Shown: positions 21,321 to 32,571 of the stretch, in pieces
How positions within the stretch are numbered: the first letter of the stretch is position 1
How the letters are laid out: the number at the start of each line of letters is the position of its first letter
DNA from: Cafeteria roenbergensis
Taxonomy: Eukaryota > Sar > Bigyra > Bicosoecida > Cafeteriaceae
Direction: 5' to 3'
Assembly: GCA_008330645.1 (NCBI GenBank)
Contig: VLTN01000076.1
Span: 84,768 to 148,767, forward strand
DNA length: 64,000 bases
Notes under the pieces: generated by a model
Told to the model about the DNA's origin: nothing
Databases searched by the model: none
What the model saw: the letters and a program-made list of their open reading frames with translations, nothing else
Position numbers and translations under genes: made by a program

Positions 21321-24300
21321 ATGGCAGCGGGCGTGGCGAGCGCCGCTGCGGCGTTCCAGTCGGCGACGAGCGCGCCCGGGCAGCCCCCCTCGGCGTCGAA
21401 CATCTCGCTCCCGTCGCCTCTTCAGCCTGGCTCGAGCATGCGGAGCGCTCCTGGCGCGGGGGGCGTTCAGGCCGGCAGCTTGGCCAGGAAACGGTCCATG
21501 CAAGGCGCCGGCTCGTCTGGCTCCGGCGCCTCCTCCAAGGCCATTCTGGCGCACTCCGGCAAGCGGTACTCTGTGCGAGTCATCCCCAAGAAGGCCCACA
21601 GCGGCCGGAAGCAGCCCGGGGATGCGGGCGGCGTGCCGGCACGGCCTGGCGACGCCGTGTCTGATCGCTCCGGCACCAGCGGCTCCCTGCTGCGAACCAA
21701 GTCGCTGAGCAAGCAGTCCGTTACCGAGCTAACGGCGGAAGACCTGGCCACTGGCAGCGATGCCTCGGGGGAGCCTGGCCCGTTCCACCAGGAGATCGAA
21801 GACGCCCGGCGCCAGGCTGAAGACACTTGGAGCAACTATTTTCGCATGCGGCGCAAGTGAGCCCAGGCGCGGGTTGCGGGCTGTCGCGCGTGCGCAGGCC
21901 CCGCCCCAGGCGCGAGGCGGGGGAGGCGGGGGAGGCGGGGGAGGGGCGGTGGGGGCGGGGGCGAGCTCCGGCCCGGCAACGCTGGCCACGCAAGTCGGAC
22001 GCGGCTGTTTTCGTAGCTGCCGACACCGCGCGAGGCTCGCCCCCTGCCGGCGCTGCAAGTGACCTTTGTGGGCGCGGAGCAGGGGATCGCGCACGCCAGC
22101 CCGATGGAGAATCGCCTTGTGGTTCGGAAGGGGCGCAGGGCCATGCCCTTTGCGCGGGCTGCCAAAGGCGAGGCGTATTCTGCCGCCCAATCCTTGAACT
22201 GACGCAAACCAAAACGTCAGGACAATCGCGCTGGGTAACGCCCCTTCCGAGGCATCGTGCTTCTCTTCTTGCCGCCCCCCCCCCCCCACCTCTTTGCCGC
22301 TCGCAGGTCCGTTGTCGACACGCGCGATGCCACGGTGATCATAGAGGAGACTCGCACGTGCACGATCAACACGCAGGCCTCGCGCTGGCGATACTGGGAC
22401 ATGGTGCTCATCGTCTGCGTTGCGGTCACGGCGCTGTTCCAGCCGTTCGAGGTGGCGTTCCTGAACTTTGACGACCCGTTTGCGAGCGTTGTCAACCGTG
22501 TCATCGACGTTGTGTTCATTCTGGACACGCTGGTCCAGTTTTTCGTTCCCTACGAGGACAGCGAAGGCAACACCGTGACAGACAACTGCGCCATTGCGCA
22601 GCACTATGCCAGGGGCTGGCTGCCTGTGGACATCATCTCCATCTTTCCGTTCGACCTGCTCGCGAGCTCCAATGACGACCCGCTTGGGAAGCTGTCGCTG
22701 CTGCGGGCGCTGCGCCTGCTGCGGCTGTTCAAGCTGCTGCGCATTCTGCGGGCGTCGCGCATCATCAACCGCTGGCGAAACCGCTTCGGCATCAGCAACG
22801 CGGCCACCTCGCTGGTTCGGTTCCTCGTGATGTTCCTGCTGATCATGCACTGGGGCGCATGCCTGTGGTTCATGGCCGCGACGCTCAGCGCGGACCCCGA
22901 CAGCACCAATTTCGCGGGGACCTGGGTGGAGGACGCGAGCCTTGGCACGTCGACGACTGCTTCCAAGTACATGGCGTCCATCTACTTTGCGGCATCCACG
23001 AGCAGCACGGTGAGCGTCGAGCTGGGTGCGCAGCGCCAGACCAAGCGAGCTAAGCAACACGCAACCGGGTGCTGCCGCCTGAGCTGCAGCTGCAGCAGGT
23101 GTCGTGCCGCCCCGCGCCGCCGCCTGGCCGCCATGCTCGTGAAGGCTTGCCCCTCGATGCGCCGGCGCAGGTTGGGTACGGCGACATCAGCGCCGTGAAC
23201 GACACCGAGCGGGGCGTGGCTCTGCTGGTGATGCTCATGGGCGGCGGGCTGTACGCGTTCATGGTGGGCAGCGTGCAGACGATCATCGCCAGCATCGACG
23301 AGGCGCGCCAGCAGTTCGACGCGGACTCGGACAACCTGAACCTGTTCATGGCGTCAGTGTCGCTTCCGCAGGCGCTGCGGATCGACATTCGGGAGTTCTT
23401 CGACCAGACGCTGCAGGTGCACCGGGAGCGGTATTACCGAGACATCCTCCGCAAGCTGAGCCCGATGCTGCGCAAGCAGGTGGCGGCGCACTGCCACATG
23501 GCGTGGGTGACTGGTGTGCCGTTCCTGGCCTGCAAGGACCAGGAGGAGGTCACGGAGTTTGCAGCCTCCATCGCGGTGCGCATGCGGTCGGAGGCCTTCG
23601 CCCCGTTCGAGATAATTCTCCGGCCCGGGCACATCAACCGCCGGCTGTTCATCATCCAGAGGGGGCTGGCGGTGCGCCGCGGCGGCGGGCGCGTGATCGG
23701 CGCAGGGCACTGGTTCGGGGAGGAGATGATCCTCACCAGGGGCCGGGTCCTGCACGAGGGCATCTCCTCCATCACGCTCACCCTGTGCATGACCCTGCAC
23801 CGGGACGACCTGGCCGCCGTGCTGGAGAGCGGCCACTTTGAGCGCACGCGCCGGACGCTGCGCCGCGCGGTGGTGCGGCTCGCGCTGCGGCAGGAGTTCG
23901 TGCGATGCGCGCGCCTGGCCCAGCTGCACGCCCGGCGCGCCAAGCTCAAGGCCGCCACGCGCGCCATCGGCCGCATGTCGGTGCTGACCAAGGCCAAGAT
24001 GCCCTTCAGCCAGCTGCGCGGCTCTGCCTCGTCGGGCAGCCGGCCGGACGTGGCGGGGGGCAGCCAAGGCGGGCCGTCGTCCGTCGCGGCGGACGGGAAG
24101 GGGGTCCCGAAGGGCCGGCGAGCGGCCGGGCCGACCCCGGCGGTCACGCCCTCTGGCGTCTCGGGCCAGTGGGCAGCGGAGGGCTCGCTGCGCATGGTGG
24201 AGCCCGGCCACGGCAGCCGGATGGACAGCGGGGAGCCCACGGGGCAGGTGGTCACGCTCACGTCCGCCGAGGTCGTGACGATGGATGAGGACGACGGCGA

Positions 24301-27300
24301 CGGCGACGGGGCGCCCGGCCATCGCCAGCCGGCGGGCGGCGGGCACCAGGCCCCGCGCGCTGCCGCCGGCTCCGCCTACGCGAGGCCGCCGACGTCCCCC
24401 AAGGGCAAAGTGCTGGAGCGGACCGACGCCACCTCCGCCCGGCCCGGCGCCAAGGGCTTCGCCCCCTCGTCCTCCTTCTCGCACACGGACTCGCCGCCGC
24501 GCCCGCAGATGGCGCGGCTGGTGACCATGGACTCGGAAGAGGACGTCGACGTGACGGAGCGGGCCGCGGGCCGGCACTCCACGGGCGAGGCCTTCAAGAG
24601 CACGTCAGCGCTCGAGGGCGACTTTGGCGACACCAAGGACGCCGCCAGCGGGCGCGCCTCCCGACAGAAGCTCTCACCGCGCGCGGTGGCGGGCGCGGCG
24701 GGTCCACAGGAGGCGGCCCTGGGCTCCTCGCTCGCCAGGGCTTCAGACGCTGCCCCCCCCCTCGGGCTCGCTGCTCGCAGCAGCCGCAGCGACGTGCGGC
24801 CGGCCGGCAGGAGCATCGGCCCTAGCCGCTCGGCCAGCCTGCGGCAGTCCCCGGGGCCGGCGCGGGACAGGCGCGGCCGCCACGCGCGCCCAGGCCGGCT
24901 CGCCCGCGGCGCCTCCGGCAGCTCCAACGGCTCCATCGACGTGCAGCGCATCCGCGACGGCCTGGACGGCTCTGCCGCCCCGCTTCTGGCGCGGGTGATG
25001 ACGCGAGCAACGCTGACGAGCGAGCTTGCGCGCCGCGTCCACATCGGCTCTCCGCGGGAGGACGAGGAGCAGCGTCAGCTGACGAGCAGGGCGCTGGGAA
25101 TCCCCGACTCGGAGCAGATGGAGGAGGAGCGGCGGGCCGAGACGGCGCGGTCGGCGCGGCTGCACGCCGCCGAGAGGGAGCTGAGGGCGCAGCTGGCGGC
25201 GCAGACGGACGGGGCGGCGGCGGGAGGGGCGGCGGCGCGGGGCGCAGCGGCGGGGGCGGTGGCGGCGGCGGGGGCAGGGGGCGGGGAACGGGCGTGGCCC
25301 ACGCTCGGCAGCGGGGCTGCGATGGGCGGCGGCGCCGCGTGGCAGTGGACGGACGGGGGCACGGCCGTGTCCTCGACCGGCGGGCTGCTGGCTGGCGGGG
25401 CGCCCACCGAGCGGAGCGTAGCGTCGTCGTTGGGAACGCCGGCTGGGCCATCCGGGGCGGGGTTCGGGGGGGCGCCTGCCGGGTTCAAGGACGCCACCGA
25501 TAGCCCCCCGCTGGGCGGCGAGGGCAGGGGGCGGCCTGCCACCCTGGGGGGCGTGGGTCGGGCGAGGAGGCGCATCAGCGTGACGGCGGGGGCGACGGCG
25601 GACGGCGCCCGGCTCGGCAGACGCCGGCTCGACGACGACGACGACGATGACGACGCCGCGGCGGCCGTGGGCGGCGCGGGCGCCTTGGGCTGGGGTGACG
25701 TGGCGACGGTCGCGAGCTTGCGCGGCCCGGAGGCCGCGGCGGCGGCGGGGCTGGGCCTGAAGGACCTGCAGGCGGTGGCGCTGGCAGCGGCTGCCGGCGT
25801 GGCGGCCGTGATGGGGGCGCAGCAGGAGCGGGCGCGCGGCGGGGGCCGGCCGGCGGACGCGGCGGGGGCCGCAGCCTCGCTGGCGGAGGTGCTGGTGCCG
25901 AGGGGCGCGGCGGTGAGCGCCTTCCTCGACAGAGCGGGGGCGGGGGCAGCGGGGGCTGTGTTTGACGCTTCAAGCCCAGGCGTTGCTGGGGCAGGGGCCA
26001 CGCTTCGCGGCCGCGGCGGCGGGTTCGGCGGCGGCGGCGGGTTCGGCGGGGGCGCGAGGAAGAAGGCCTCCCCGGGCAGGGCGATCCGGCCGGACGCCCC
26101 GCCGACGATGCTGGACATGCTGATGGAAGCCAGGCGGCAGGACGCCCGCATGGGCGCCGGCGTGGGCGCCGTGCAGGACACGCACACTGGGGCGGGGAGG
26201 AGGGTGGGCGGGCTGCCGGCGGCGCGGCCGCGGGACCATCTAGAAGGCGGCTCGTCCGGCGAGCTGGCTGACGAGGCGGGCGAGGGCCGGCCGGGTGCCG
26301 GGGGCGGCATGGGCGCGGGGATGGGGCTGGGTGTGGCCTCGCGCAGCGTGCTCGACGACGGTGGCGGCGGGGGCGGGGGCGGCGGGCGGCGGGGCAGCGT
26401 GCTCGAGCGCATGATGCTGCAAGCCGCAGCGGCAGCGGAGGACGAGGAGGACGGCGTTTCGGGCCTGGATGACGTGGCAGACAGCTGCGGCGCGAGCAGC
26501 AGCGAGGCCGGGGTGCCTCGCTCCAGCCAGCCGGCCGCCAGTCCGAACCAGGTGCGGTCTGGGGCGAGGCCCCCGGTGACGCGCCCCGCAGCGCCAGCCC
26601 GCCGGCCGCAGCCGCCGCCGCCCGGCGCCGCCGCCGCCGCAGCAGCAGCAGCAGCAGCCGTCGTGGGCCGCCACCCTCCCGCGTCTGGCGACGCCCCGAG
26701 CAGCCCGCCCCTGCGCCTCAGCGCCGGCTCCCGCGAGGGCGACCCGGCCGCCTCGTCGCCCACGCAGCGCGAGACCCGGCGGCGGCGCGGCAGCTGCGAG
26801 GACGGCGCCCGCTCCCACCAGCGGGCCCGGTCGCGCCGCCACTCGCTCGGGTATCGCGACAAGCCCCTTCTGGGCCTCCTGCCAGGGGACGCGGGGGCGT
26901 CGGTGACGGGCCTGTCGCTGGGCCCGCAGCCGCACTCGCTGGCGGAGATGATGGCTGCCGCCCAGAGCGACGACTCACTGCCGTCACAGGACGCCGGTGG
27001 CGGCGGCGGCGGGCGCGGCAGGGCCCTGCCTACTCAGACCAGCGACAGCGCCACCGTGGCGGTGGCGGCGGATACGCGCAACCTGCTGGCGGACAACACG
27101 GAGACCCTCATGGGGGGCGTCACGCCCGCGCCGCTGCTGGCCGTGCGCGGCGGGGGGGCGGCCGCGCTGGAGCTGGCGAGCAAGCTGGACAGCCTGCTCG
27201 AGGCCGCCGGTCGGTCCGCGGCGGCGGCCGAGGAGGCTGCGGCAGAGGCGGCGGCGGCGCGGCGGCGCGCGGAGGCGGCGGAGGCGGAGCAGCTCAAGCT

Positions 27301-27532
27301 GCGCGGGGAGCTTCGAGCCGTTCGCGAGGCGATTGGCGAGCTGGTCGCCGTCCGGACCGACCTGGCCGGCGCGGCGTCGGCGCGGGACGATGCGCTGGCC
27401 CTCAAGGCGCGGGACGCTGCGGCCAGAGACGCCAGGGTGTGGAAGTGGCGCGCTTTCGGGGCGGTCATCGCTGCCGTGGCGACTGCCGTGGCAGCGTCGG
27501 TGGCCATTGCGGTCCTCGTCATGCAGATGTAG
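21321..27532 (+). CDS. Voltage-gated K+ channel with CNBD-like domain and very long cytoplasmic tail
   Basis: Exons 21321-21856, 22307-23009 and 23171-27532 encode 1,866 residues (introns 450 and 161 bp, phases consistent). The six-membrane core starts with RWRYWDMVLIVCVAVTALFQPFEVAF (S1). S4 is LSLLRALRLLRLFKLLRILRASR near 22,700-22,770. S5 is followed by the pore. The selectivity filter TVGYGD is created by splicing, with T (codon ending 23009) in exon 2 and VGYGD at the start of exon 3 (23171). S6 and a C-linker lead to a cyclic-nucleotide-binding-homology domain (about 23,600-23,830), whose phosphate cassette is degenerate (GAGHWFGEEMILTRG, lacking the later Arg-Thr/Ala pair), so ligand binding is doubtful. 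The roughly 1,200-residue tail is low-complexity, then Ala/Glu coiled coil, and ends in a hydrophobic helix (VIAAVATAVAASVAIAVLVMQM). It belongs to the EAG/KAT/HCN-like superfamily and should be K+ selective. Confidence 0.88.
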
Positions 27533-27789
27533 GCTGCGCGAGCGCGCCGCGCGGCAGTCTGAGTTTTGTTCCAGGGGCTTTTGTTTTTGAGCCGCGCGGC
27601 CGGCCCAGCGTTGCGCCCAAGCGTGCTTGTGTGTCTGTGACTCGTTTCGCTTTGCAGAAGGAAGCCATGTGTCCGCGAATGCGCACTCGAGCAGCGTCCC
27701 TCTTGCCTGGGGCAGAGGCGTGTGCAATTGCTTGCCGACGGGCGCCGACGGCGCGCCAGCCGCGCGCACACGTGCCTCTCAGCACACCC

Positions 27790-29124
27790 ATGTTGGGCAG
27801 GGCGCGAGGGATCGCCATTCGCGCCGCCGGGGCGGCCGTGGTGGGGGTGGGCCTGACGTACGGGCTGAAGCGAGGCCTCGAGGCCGAGGCGCCCTTTCGC
27901 TCGCGAAAGACGCTGGGCGGCGACGCTGCCGTCGACCCGGAGCACCTGCGGACAGTCACTCTGCCGCCCGTCCAAACAGAGGGCGGTGAGGCCCGCCGGC
28001 GCGTGGTCTCGTTCCGGGAGTACGGCGACCCGGCCGGGCTGCCTGTGCTGTTCCTTCACGCTCCGGGTTCCAGCCGCCTCGAGCTCACGAGCGCGTGCGC
28101 CGAGCCATGGGATGTGAGGCTTCCCTCTGGGCTCAGCAAGGACCGGGAGCTGGTGGCGGGGGGTGCGGAAGGCGGCGAGCTCCCGCCCTCGTCGAGCGCG
28201 GCTGCGCGCTTGGGGCTCCGTGTCATTGCGATCGACCGCCCCGGCTACGGAAGCTCCACGGACAGCTCGCCGCCGCCTGCTTCCGGCGGCCTCGGCGACA
28301 CTGCGGCTTGGGTGCTGGCCGTGGCGGACGCGCTCGGCCTCGGGAAGTTCGCGCTGGTGGCCTCCGGAGCTGCGGGCGGCTACGCTCTCGCCAGCGCCGC
28401 AGAGCTCAGCAAGTCGCGGCCCGGCAGGATCAGCTGCGTTGCAGTCGTGGGGGTGGAGGGTCCGTGGCAGGGCCTGGCGGCGTCTCGCGGCGCCGTGCCT
28501 GCCGGGGCGCGCGCGGAGGCGGCCCGCCTTCGGCGCGAGGCATCCGGGGCAGTGTCCGTTGAGGGCCCGGCCGGGCGAATGCTGGGCCGCGTGAGCTCGT
28601 CGGTGCCCATGGTGGCTGAGGCCATGGTCCTGTGGCTCCGGCGGTCGGCCGTGGCAGAGCCCGCCGGAGCCGCGCGCGACGCCGCCCGCATGCTGAAGCG
28701 CGCGGGCGAGCCGGGGGAGGCCGCGGCGATGCTCGGGGCGGCGGGCGGCGACGGGCGCAGGCAGGCGGTGCTTGGGCTGGCCGGGGTGGAGGCCCTTCGC
28801 CCGGGGGCCGGCGGGGTGGTCGCCGACGCGGCGGCGCTCAGCGGCGGCGCCTGGGCCATCGACACGGACGCCGTGGCTGGGGCGATGCGGGCGCCGGGCG
28901 GCGCTGGCGGCGCGTTCGTCCAGCTGTGGCACGGCGAGGACGACAGGTGCTCGCCGGTGCAGTGGGCCCAAGCCCTGGCTGCCGACCTCCCAGCGGGGTC
29001 GGCCCAGCTCCGGGTGTTGCCGGGCGTTGGGCACTGGACCCTTCTTTCCAAGGCCTGGCCCGACGTGCTCGCCGGCGTGGCCGAGCGAATGCTCGCCTCG
29101 GCAACGGAGGAAGAGTCTCGCTAG
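27790..29124 (+). CDS. Alpha/beta-hydrolase-fold protein with altered nucleophile motif
   Basis: 444 residues from ATG 27790; an upstream in-frame ATG at 27667 would add 41. Residues 1-30 form an Arg-flanked hydrophobic segment, possibly a membrane anchor or organellar signal. The fold follows: a beta strand and HAPGSSRLE oxyanion-type loop (about residues 88-98), IAIDRPGYGSS (about 145-158), then ALVASGAAGGYALA, where the nucleophile elbow G-x-S-x-G reads S192-G-A194-A-G196, so the usual catalytic Ser is Ala. The late acid/His elements HGEDDRCSP and LPGVGHWTLL are present. It resembles the HGxx / DRPGYGxS subfamily of plant and protist alpha/beta hydrolases. It may be non-catalytic or use a different residue. 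It lies 257 bp after the channel gene, same strand. Confidence 0.75.
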   Translation: MLGRARGIAIRAAGAAVVGVGLTYGLKRGLEAEAPFRSRKTLGGDAAVDPEHLRTVTLPPVQTEGGEARRRVVSFREYGDPAGLPVLFLHAPGSSRLELTSACAEPWDVRLPSGLSKDRELVAGGAEGGELPPSSSAAARLGLRVIAIDRPGYGSSTDSSPPPASGGLGDTAAWVLAVADALGLGKFALVASGAAGGYALASAAELSKSRPGRISCVAVVGVEGPWQGLAASRGAVPAGARAEAARLRREASGAVSVEGPAGRMLGRVSSSVPMVAEAMVLWLRRSAVAEPAGAARDAARMLKRAGEPGEAAAMLGAAGGDGRRQAVLGLAGVEALRPGAGGVVADAAALSGGAWAIDTDAVAGAMRAPGGAGGAFVQLWHGEDDRCSPVQWAQALAADLPAGSAQLRVLPGVGHWTLLSKAWPDVLAGVAERMLASATEEESR

Positions 29125-29480
29125 CCGCCCCCCCCGCGCGCGCGCCGGCGGTGCGCTGTCGCCGCTGGAGCTGCAACCGAGCCCAGCTTCGTTGGTGGGT
29201 TTGCTCGCGATTCGCTGGTGCTTGTGGAACTGGCGGCGGAGACTGATTGAATTTTCGCGCCTGGCCGTTGCAACGCCGCCCAGAGTCCGCGACGCGTTCC
29301 CCGGCGGCCGCGCTGTTGCAAGCGGCGGTGAGCCCACAGCCAACCCAGCAGGCGGCGGTTTTTGTTGCATATCCATCGCGAGCGTTCATCGCAACCGCAG
29401 CAAGCTGTCGTCACACGCAAGGGACCACGAATTCGCGCGGAATACCGGCGCCACGCGCGCATGCGCTGCGGCCAGCCTGC
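29125..29480. other. Gene-free stretch between convergent genes
   Basis: About 356 bp between the hydrolase-fold gene and the minus-strand two-exon gene. Nothing supported. Confidence 0.5.
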
Positions 29481-30385
29481 CTAGGGGCGCCTGACCACCC
29501 TGCGCGCCGCGCCGCCCATGGTCTTGCGCCGGCTCGCCCGCCCGGCCGCGGGGGCCTGCTCCGGCGCAGCCGCAGCAGCTGCGGGCGCGTCAGTCGGGGG
29601 GGCCACCCGCGAGCGCCTGCCCAACACCCTCGACTGCGTCTCGGGCGCCGCGTGGCGCGACGGTCCTGCGGCGTCCCCGGCCCGGCCAGCGGCCGCTTCG
29701 CGTTCCGGCGACGCAGAGCCTTCGCTGCCGCCACGCACGCGCTGCGCTGGCCCCGACGCCGTCCCGCGGCGTGTTGTAACAGATTCTGCCATGGTGCCGA
29801 TTGCTGCAAGCAGGGGAGCGTGGGTCGTGGAGAGCCTGCTCTCAACGGCCGCCGCGCCCGTCGCGGCAGAACTCGCCGAGCGGCTGGCCTCAAGCACTGC
29901 GTCGCCGACCTGCGGCAGCGAAAGCGAAGGTGGGCTCGCAGGAGCTCTGTTTGCCGAGTGCTGGGCACAGGGCACGCTGCGCGCCGCAAGCCTCGGGGGG
30001 CCGGATGTAGGGGGCGAGCCCGCAGACCGTCCGCGCCGAACGCCCCCACCTTGTGCATGTTTTCCTTGATCTGGACGAGGCACGCAAGAATCGCGTTGTC
30101 CAGGGTCGTCGCCTCGTCAAGGAGCGCCTCCATCGGCCGCACACGCTCTCCGAGCTGCGAGGCGCTGGTGTCCAGTTGCTTTGGCAGCCACAAATATACC
30201 GCCCTGCTCAAGCATTGGACGAGGAGAAAGGGCGCGACTCTGCCGACTGCGGAAGCGACGGCAAGCAGCGGGCTCGCGCAAGCGCCACGCGGGACGGCCG
30301 CCCTTGCTTTTGCGCCTCGGCACACGCGCCCGACCAGACCCGGTTGCCCCGCACGCGCGCCGCCCCCGACACGGCCCGAGAGCAA
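29481..30385 (-). CDS. Uncharacterised two-exon protein
   Basis: I join exons 30385-30050 and 29909-29481 across a 140-bp intron (donor AAG|GTGGGG, acceptor CCGCAG|GTC, both phase 0), giving up to 254 residues. The join makes a continuous helical region: QLGERVRPMEALLDEATTLD then NAILACLVQIKENMHKVGDAV and LEASRSASSAATGAAAVES, which reads like a coiled coil. It is followed by an Ala/Arg/Pro-rich low-complexity tail. The N-terminus is uncertain. Pyrimidine-rich acceptor-like sites lie near 30,160-30,220, so the true first exon may begin elsewhere and the first 60 residues may be non-coding. No family recognised. Confidence 0.45.
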
Positions 30386-30512
30386 CAGCTCAGAGCTCGC
30401 CCCCCCAAGCCCGCGGCCAAGCTCGAGGCAGATTCGGCCCGTGCTCAGGCGTCGTTGCTGGAAGCAGGACCCCTTCCGGGCCGATTAGGGACAGGCCGTG
30501 GGGCCAAGGACC

Positions 30513-32201
30513 ATGGCTGCTACTGCTGCTGCCTCTGCTGCAGCTGAAGGCAGCGCGAGGCGCGCAGCGAAGCGCGCGCTTGAGCTATTCGAGCCAGAAG
30601 GCCCGTCGGCGCTCGTGCCCGACTTGCCGGCGGCGCAGCGGCTTCGTATCGCCAGCCTGATGGCTGACGAGTTTGCTCACGTGGCGCGGCCAGAGGTTCC
30701 TCCCGGGATGGCCTCGGTTTCCCGGACGGAGCTGGGCGCAACCAGCGCGGCGGGGGGAGCGACCACGACGAAGCTCCTGCAGGACGCCAAGGCCCAATCG
30801 GGCGGGGCTGGCGCGGCCGCCTTGCCGGCGACTGCTCGAGCGGGTGCATCAAGCACGGCCCTTGTGTCGCTCGCTGGCAAGGCGGGCGCTGCCTCAGCTG
30901 CAGCGCAGTCGAGCCAGAGCGCCGTGCGCGAGGTCGCGTCGCGCTCGGGGGCCGCCCCCGCCGGGCAGGCAGGCTCTGCGGCCCGCTCCGGGGCCAGAGG
31001 CGCTGCCGACGCCGTCGAGGAGGTGGTTGCGGCCCTGGAGGACGACGGGGCCGCCGCTGGCGTGGCTGCGGGCGGGAGCCAGCAGGGCATGCGTCACGCT
31101 GCTGCGCTGGCGGAAGCGGCGCAGTCGTCGTCCCGCGTGTCGGCGGCGCGGCGGCGGCCCCGCCAGCTCGTGGCCCCCAGCTGGCACGCTCCGTGGAAGC
31201 TGCAGCGCGTCATCAGCGGCCTGGGGGGCTGGGTTCGCTGCGTGGCTGTCGACCCCTCGAACGAGTTCTTCGTCACGGGGTCGGCTGACAGGAACGTCAC
31301 CGTGTGGGACCTGGCAACGGGGGAGCGAAAGCTCACGCTGACGGGCCACATCTCCACCGTGCGCGGCGCCGTGCTGAGCCCGCGACACCCGTACCTGTTC
31401 ACGGCGGGCGAGGACAAGAAGGTGCTCTGCTGGGACCTGGAGCACAACAAGGTCATCAGGCACTACCACGGGCACCTGTCGGGGGTGTATTCGCTGGCGA
31501 TGCACCCCACGCTGGACGTCCTCATGTCCGGCGGCCGCGATGCCGTCTGCCGGGTGTGGGACATGCGCACGCGCAGCGAGGTGCACGTGCTCTCCGGCCA
31601 CACCAACGCGGTGGCGAGCATCATCACGCAGCCCACCGACCCGCAGGTGATCACAGGCAGCATGGACTCCACGGTCCGCCTGTGGGACCTGGCTGCCGGC
31701 AAGTCTATGGGGGTGCTCACGCACCACCAGCGCGCGGTGCGAGCGCTAGCGCGCGGGTCCGGCCCCGGCGCGGCGGGGTCCGGCGGCGAGCACTCCTTTG
31801 TGTCGGGAGCGGCGGACGGGCTGCGGAAGTGGCACGCGAGCAGCGGCCAGTTCCTCTTCTCCATGCGCGCGCACGAGGCGATGGTGCACTCGCTCGCGTG
31901 CAACAGCGACGGCGTCCTCTTCTCGGGGGCGGACGACGGCGGCTACCGCATGTGGGACGTGGCGACGGGCCACTGCTTCCAGGCCGGCAAGGCGGCCGTT
32001 CAGCCCGGCTCGCTGGACTCCGAGGCGGCCATCTACTGCGCAGCCTTTGACATGACCGGCACACGGCTCATCACCGGCGGGGCAGACAAAACGGTGCGGG
32101 TGTGGCGCGAGGACCCGTCGGCCACGCCAGAGTCCCACCCCGTGGACATGGACGCGTACCGCGCAGAGGTTCGCCGTGCCGAGGAGGCAGGCGCAGTGTA
32201 G
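30513..32201 (+). CDS. PLRG1: PLRG1/Prp46 spliceosomal WD40 protein
   Basis: 562 residues from ATG 30513 (ccATGG context), intronless. A component of the NineTeen/Prp19-associated complex, required for spliceosome activation. The N-terminal 220 residues are Ala/Gly-rich with a conserved leading helix ([18 protein letters not shown]). The family hallmark [13 protein letters not shown] begins at residue 224 and opens a seven-blade WD40 propeller: [76 protein letters not shown], then the divergent fifth and sixth blades and finally [17 protein letters not shown] with [11 protein letters not shown]. These match human PLRG1 and yeast Prp46 almost block for block. It ends convergent to the exosome-like gene. 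Confidence 0.96.
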   Translation: MAATAAASAAAEGSARRAAKRALELFEPEGPSALVPDLPAAQRLRIASLMADEFAHVARPEVPPGMASVSRTELGATSAAGGATTTKLLQDAKAQSGGAGAAALPATARAGASSTALVSLAGKAGAASAAAQSSQSAVREVASRSGAAPAGQAGSAARSGARGAADAVEEVVAALEDDGAAAGVAAGGSQQGMRHAAALAEAAQSSSRVSAARRRPRQLVAPSWHAPWKLQRVISGLGGWVRCVAVDPSNEFFVTGSADRNVTVWDLATGERKLTLTGHISTVRGAVLSPRHPYLFTAGEDKKVLCWDLEHNKVIRHYHGHLSGVYSLAMHPTLDVLMSGGRDAVCRVWDMRTRSEVHVLSGHTNAVASIITQPTDPQVITGSMDSTVRLWDLAAGKSMGVLTHHQRAVRALARGSGPGAAGSGGEHSFVSGAADGLRKWHASSGQFLFSMRAHEAMVHSLACNSDGVLFSGADDGGYRMWDVATGHCFQAGKAAVQPGSLDSEAAIYCAAFDMTGTRLITGGADKTVRVWREDPSATPESHPVDMDAYRAEVRRAEEAGAV

Positions 32202-32571
32202 CGCACAGCGGCAAGCGAGCCCTCGTCCCCCCTCGCAAGCGCGCCCCGTTGCAGCCGCGCCACGGAGCCCGCCAGTGCAACGGCGACGTTCGTCTCGAGT
32301 GCGAACGCGGCTGCCCGACCCCCTGGGTGGCGCAAGCATGCCCGCAAGCAACTTCTGGCTCACCCGGGCTTGCGCGCACACACGCACGCACGCACACACG
32401 CACGCACGCACGCAAGACTGCAAAGCAAACGCGTGAACGAGCAGCCGGAAGGAATCGCCCACCGCCGGCGCCACACGACGCCGAGCCACGCCTGGCGCCG
32501 CTAGCACACTCGAGCCCCGGCGGGGCACTGCTGCACGCATACATCCAATCGCGCGGGGGGGACTACGCAGG
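32202..32571. other. Gene-free stretch with CA/CG-rich simple repeat
   Basis: About 370 bp between two convergent stop codons. It includes a CACACGCACG-type simple repeat near 32,376-32,414. No gene supported. Confidence 0.6.

Noticed and set aside
25075-26862. Long Pro/Ala/Ser-rich minus-strand frame opposite the channel tail
   Set aside because: Low-complexity shadow of the plus-strand exon 3; no domain.
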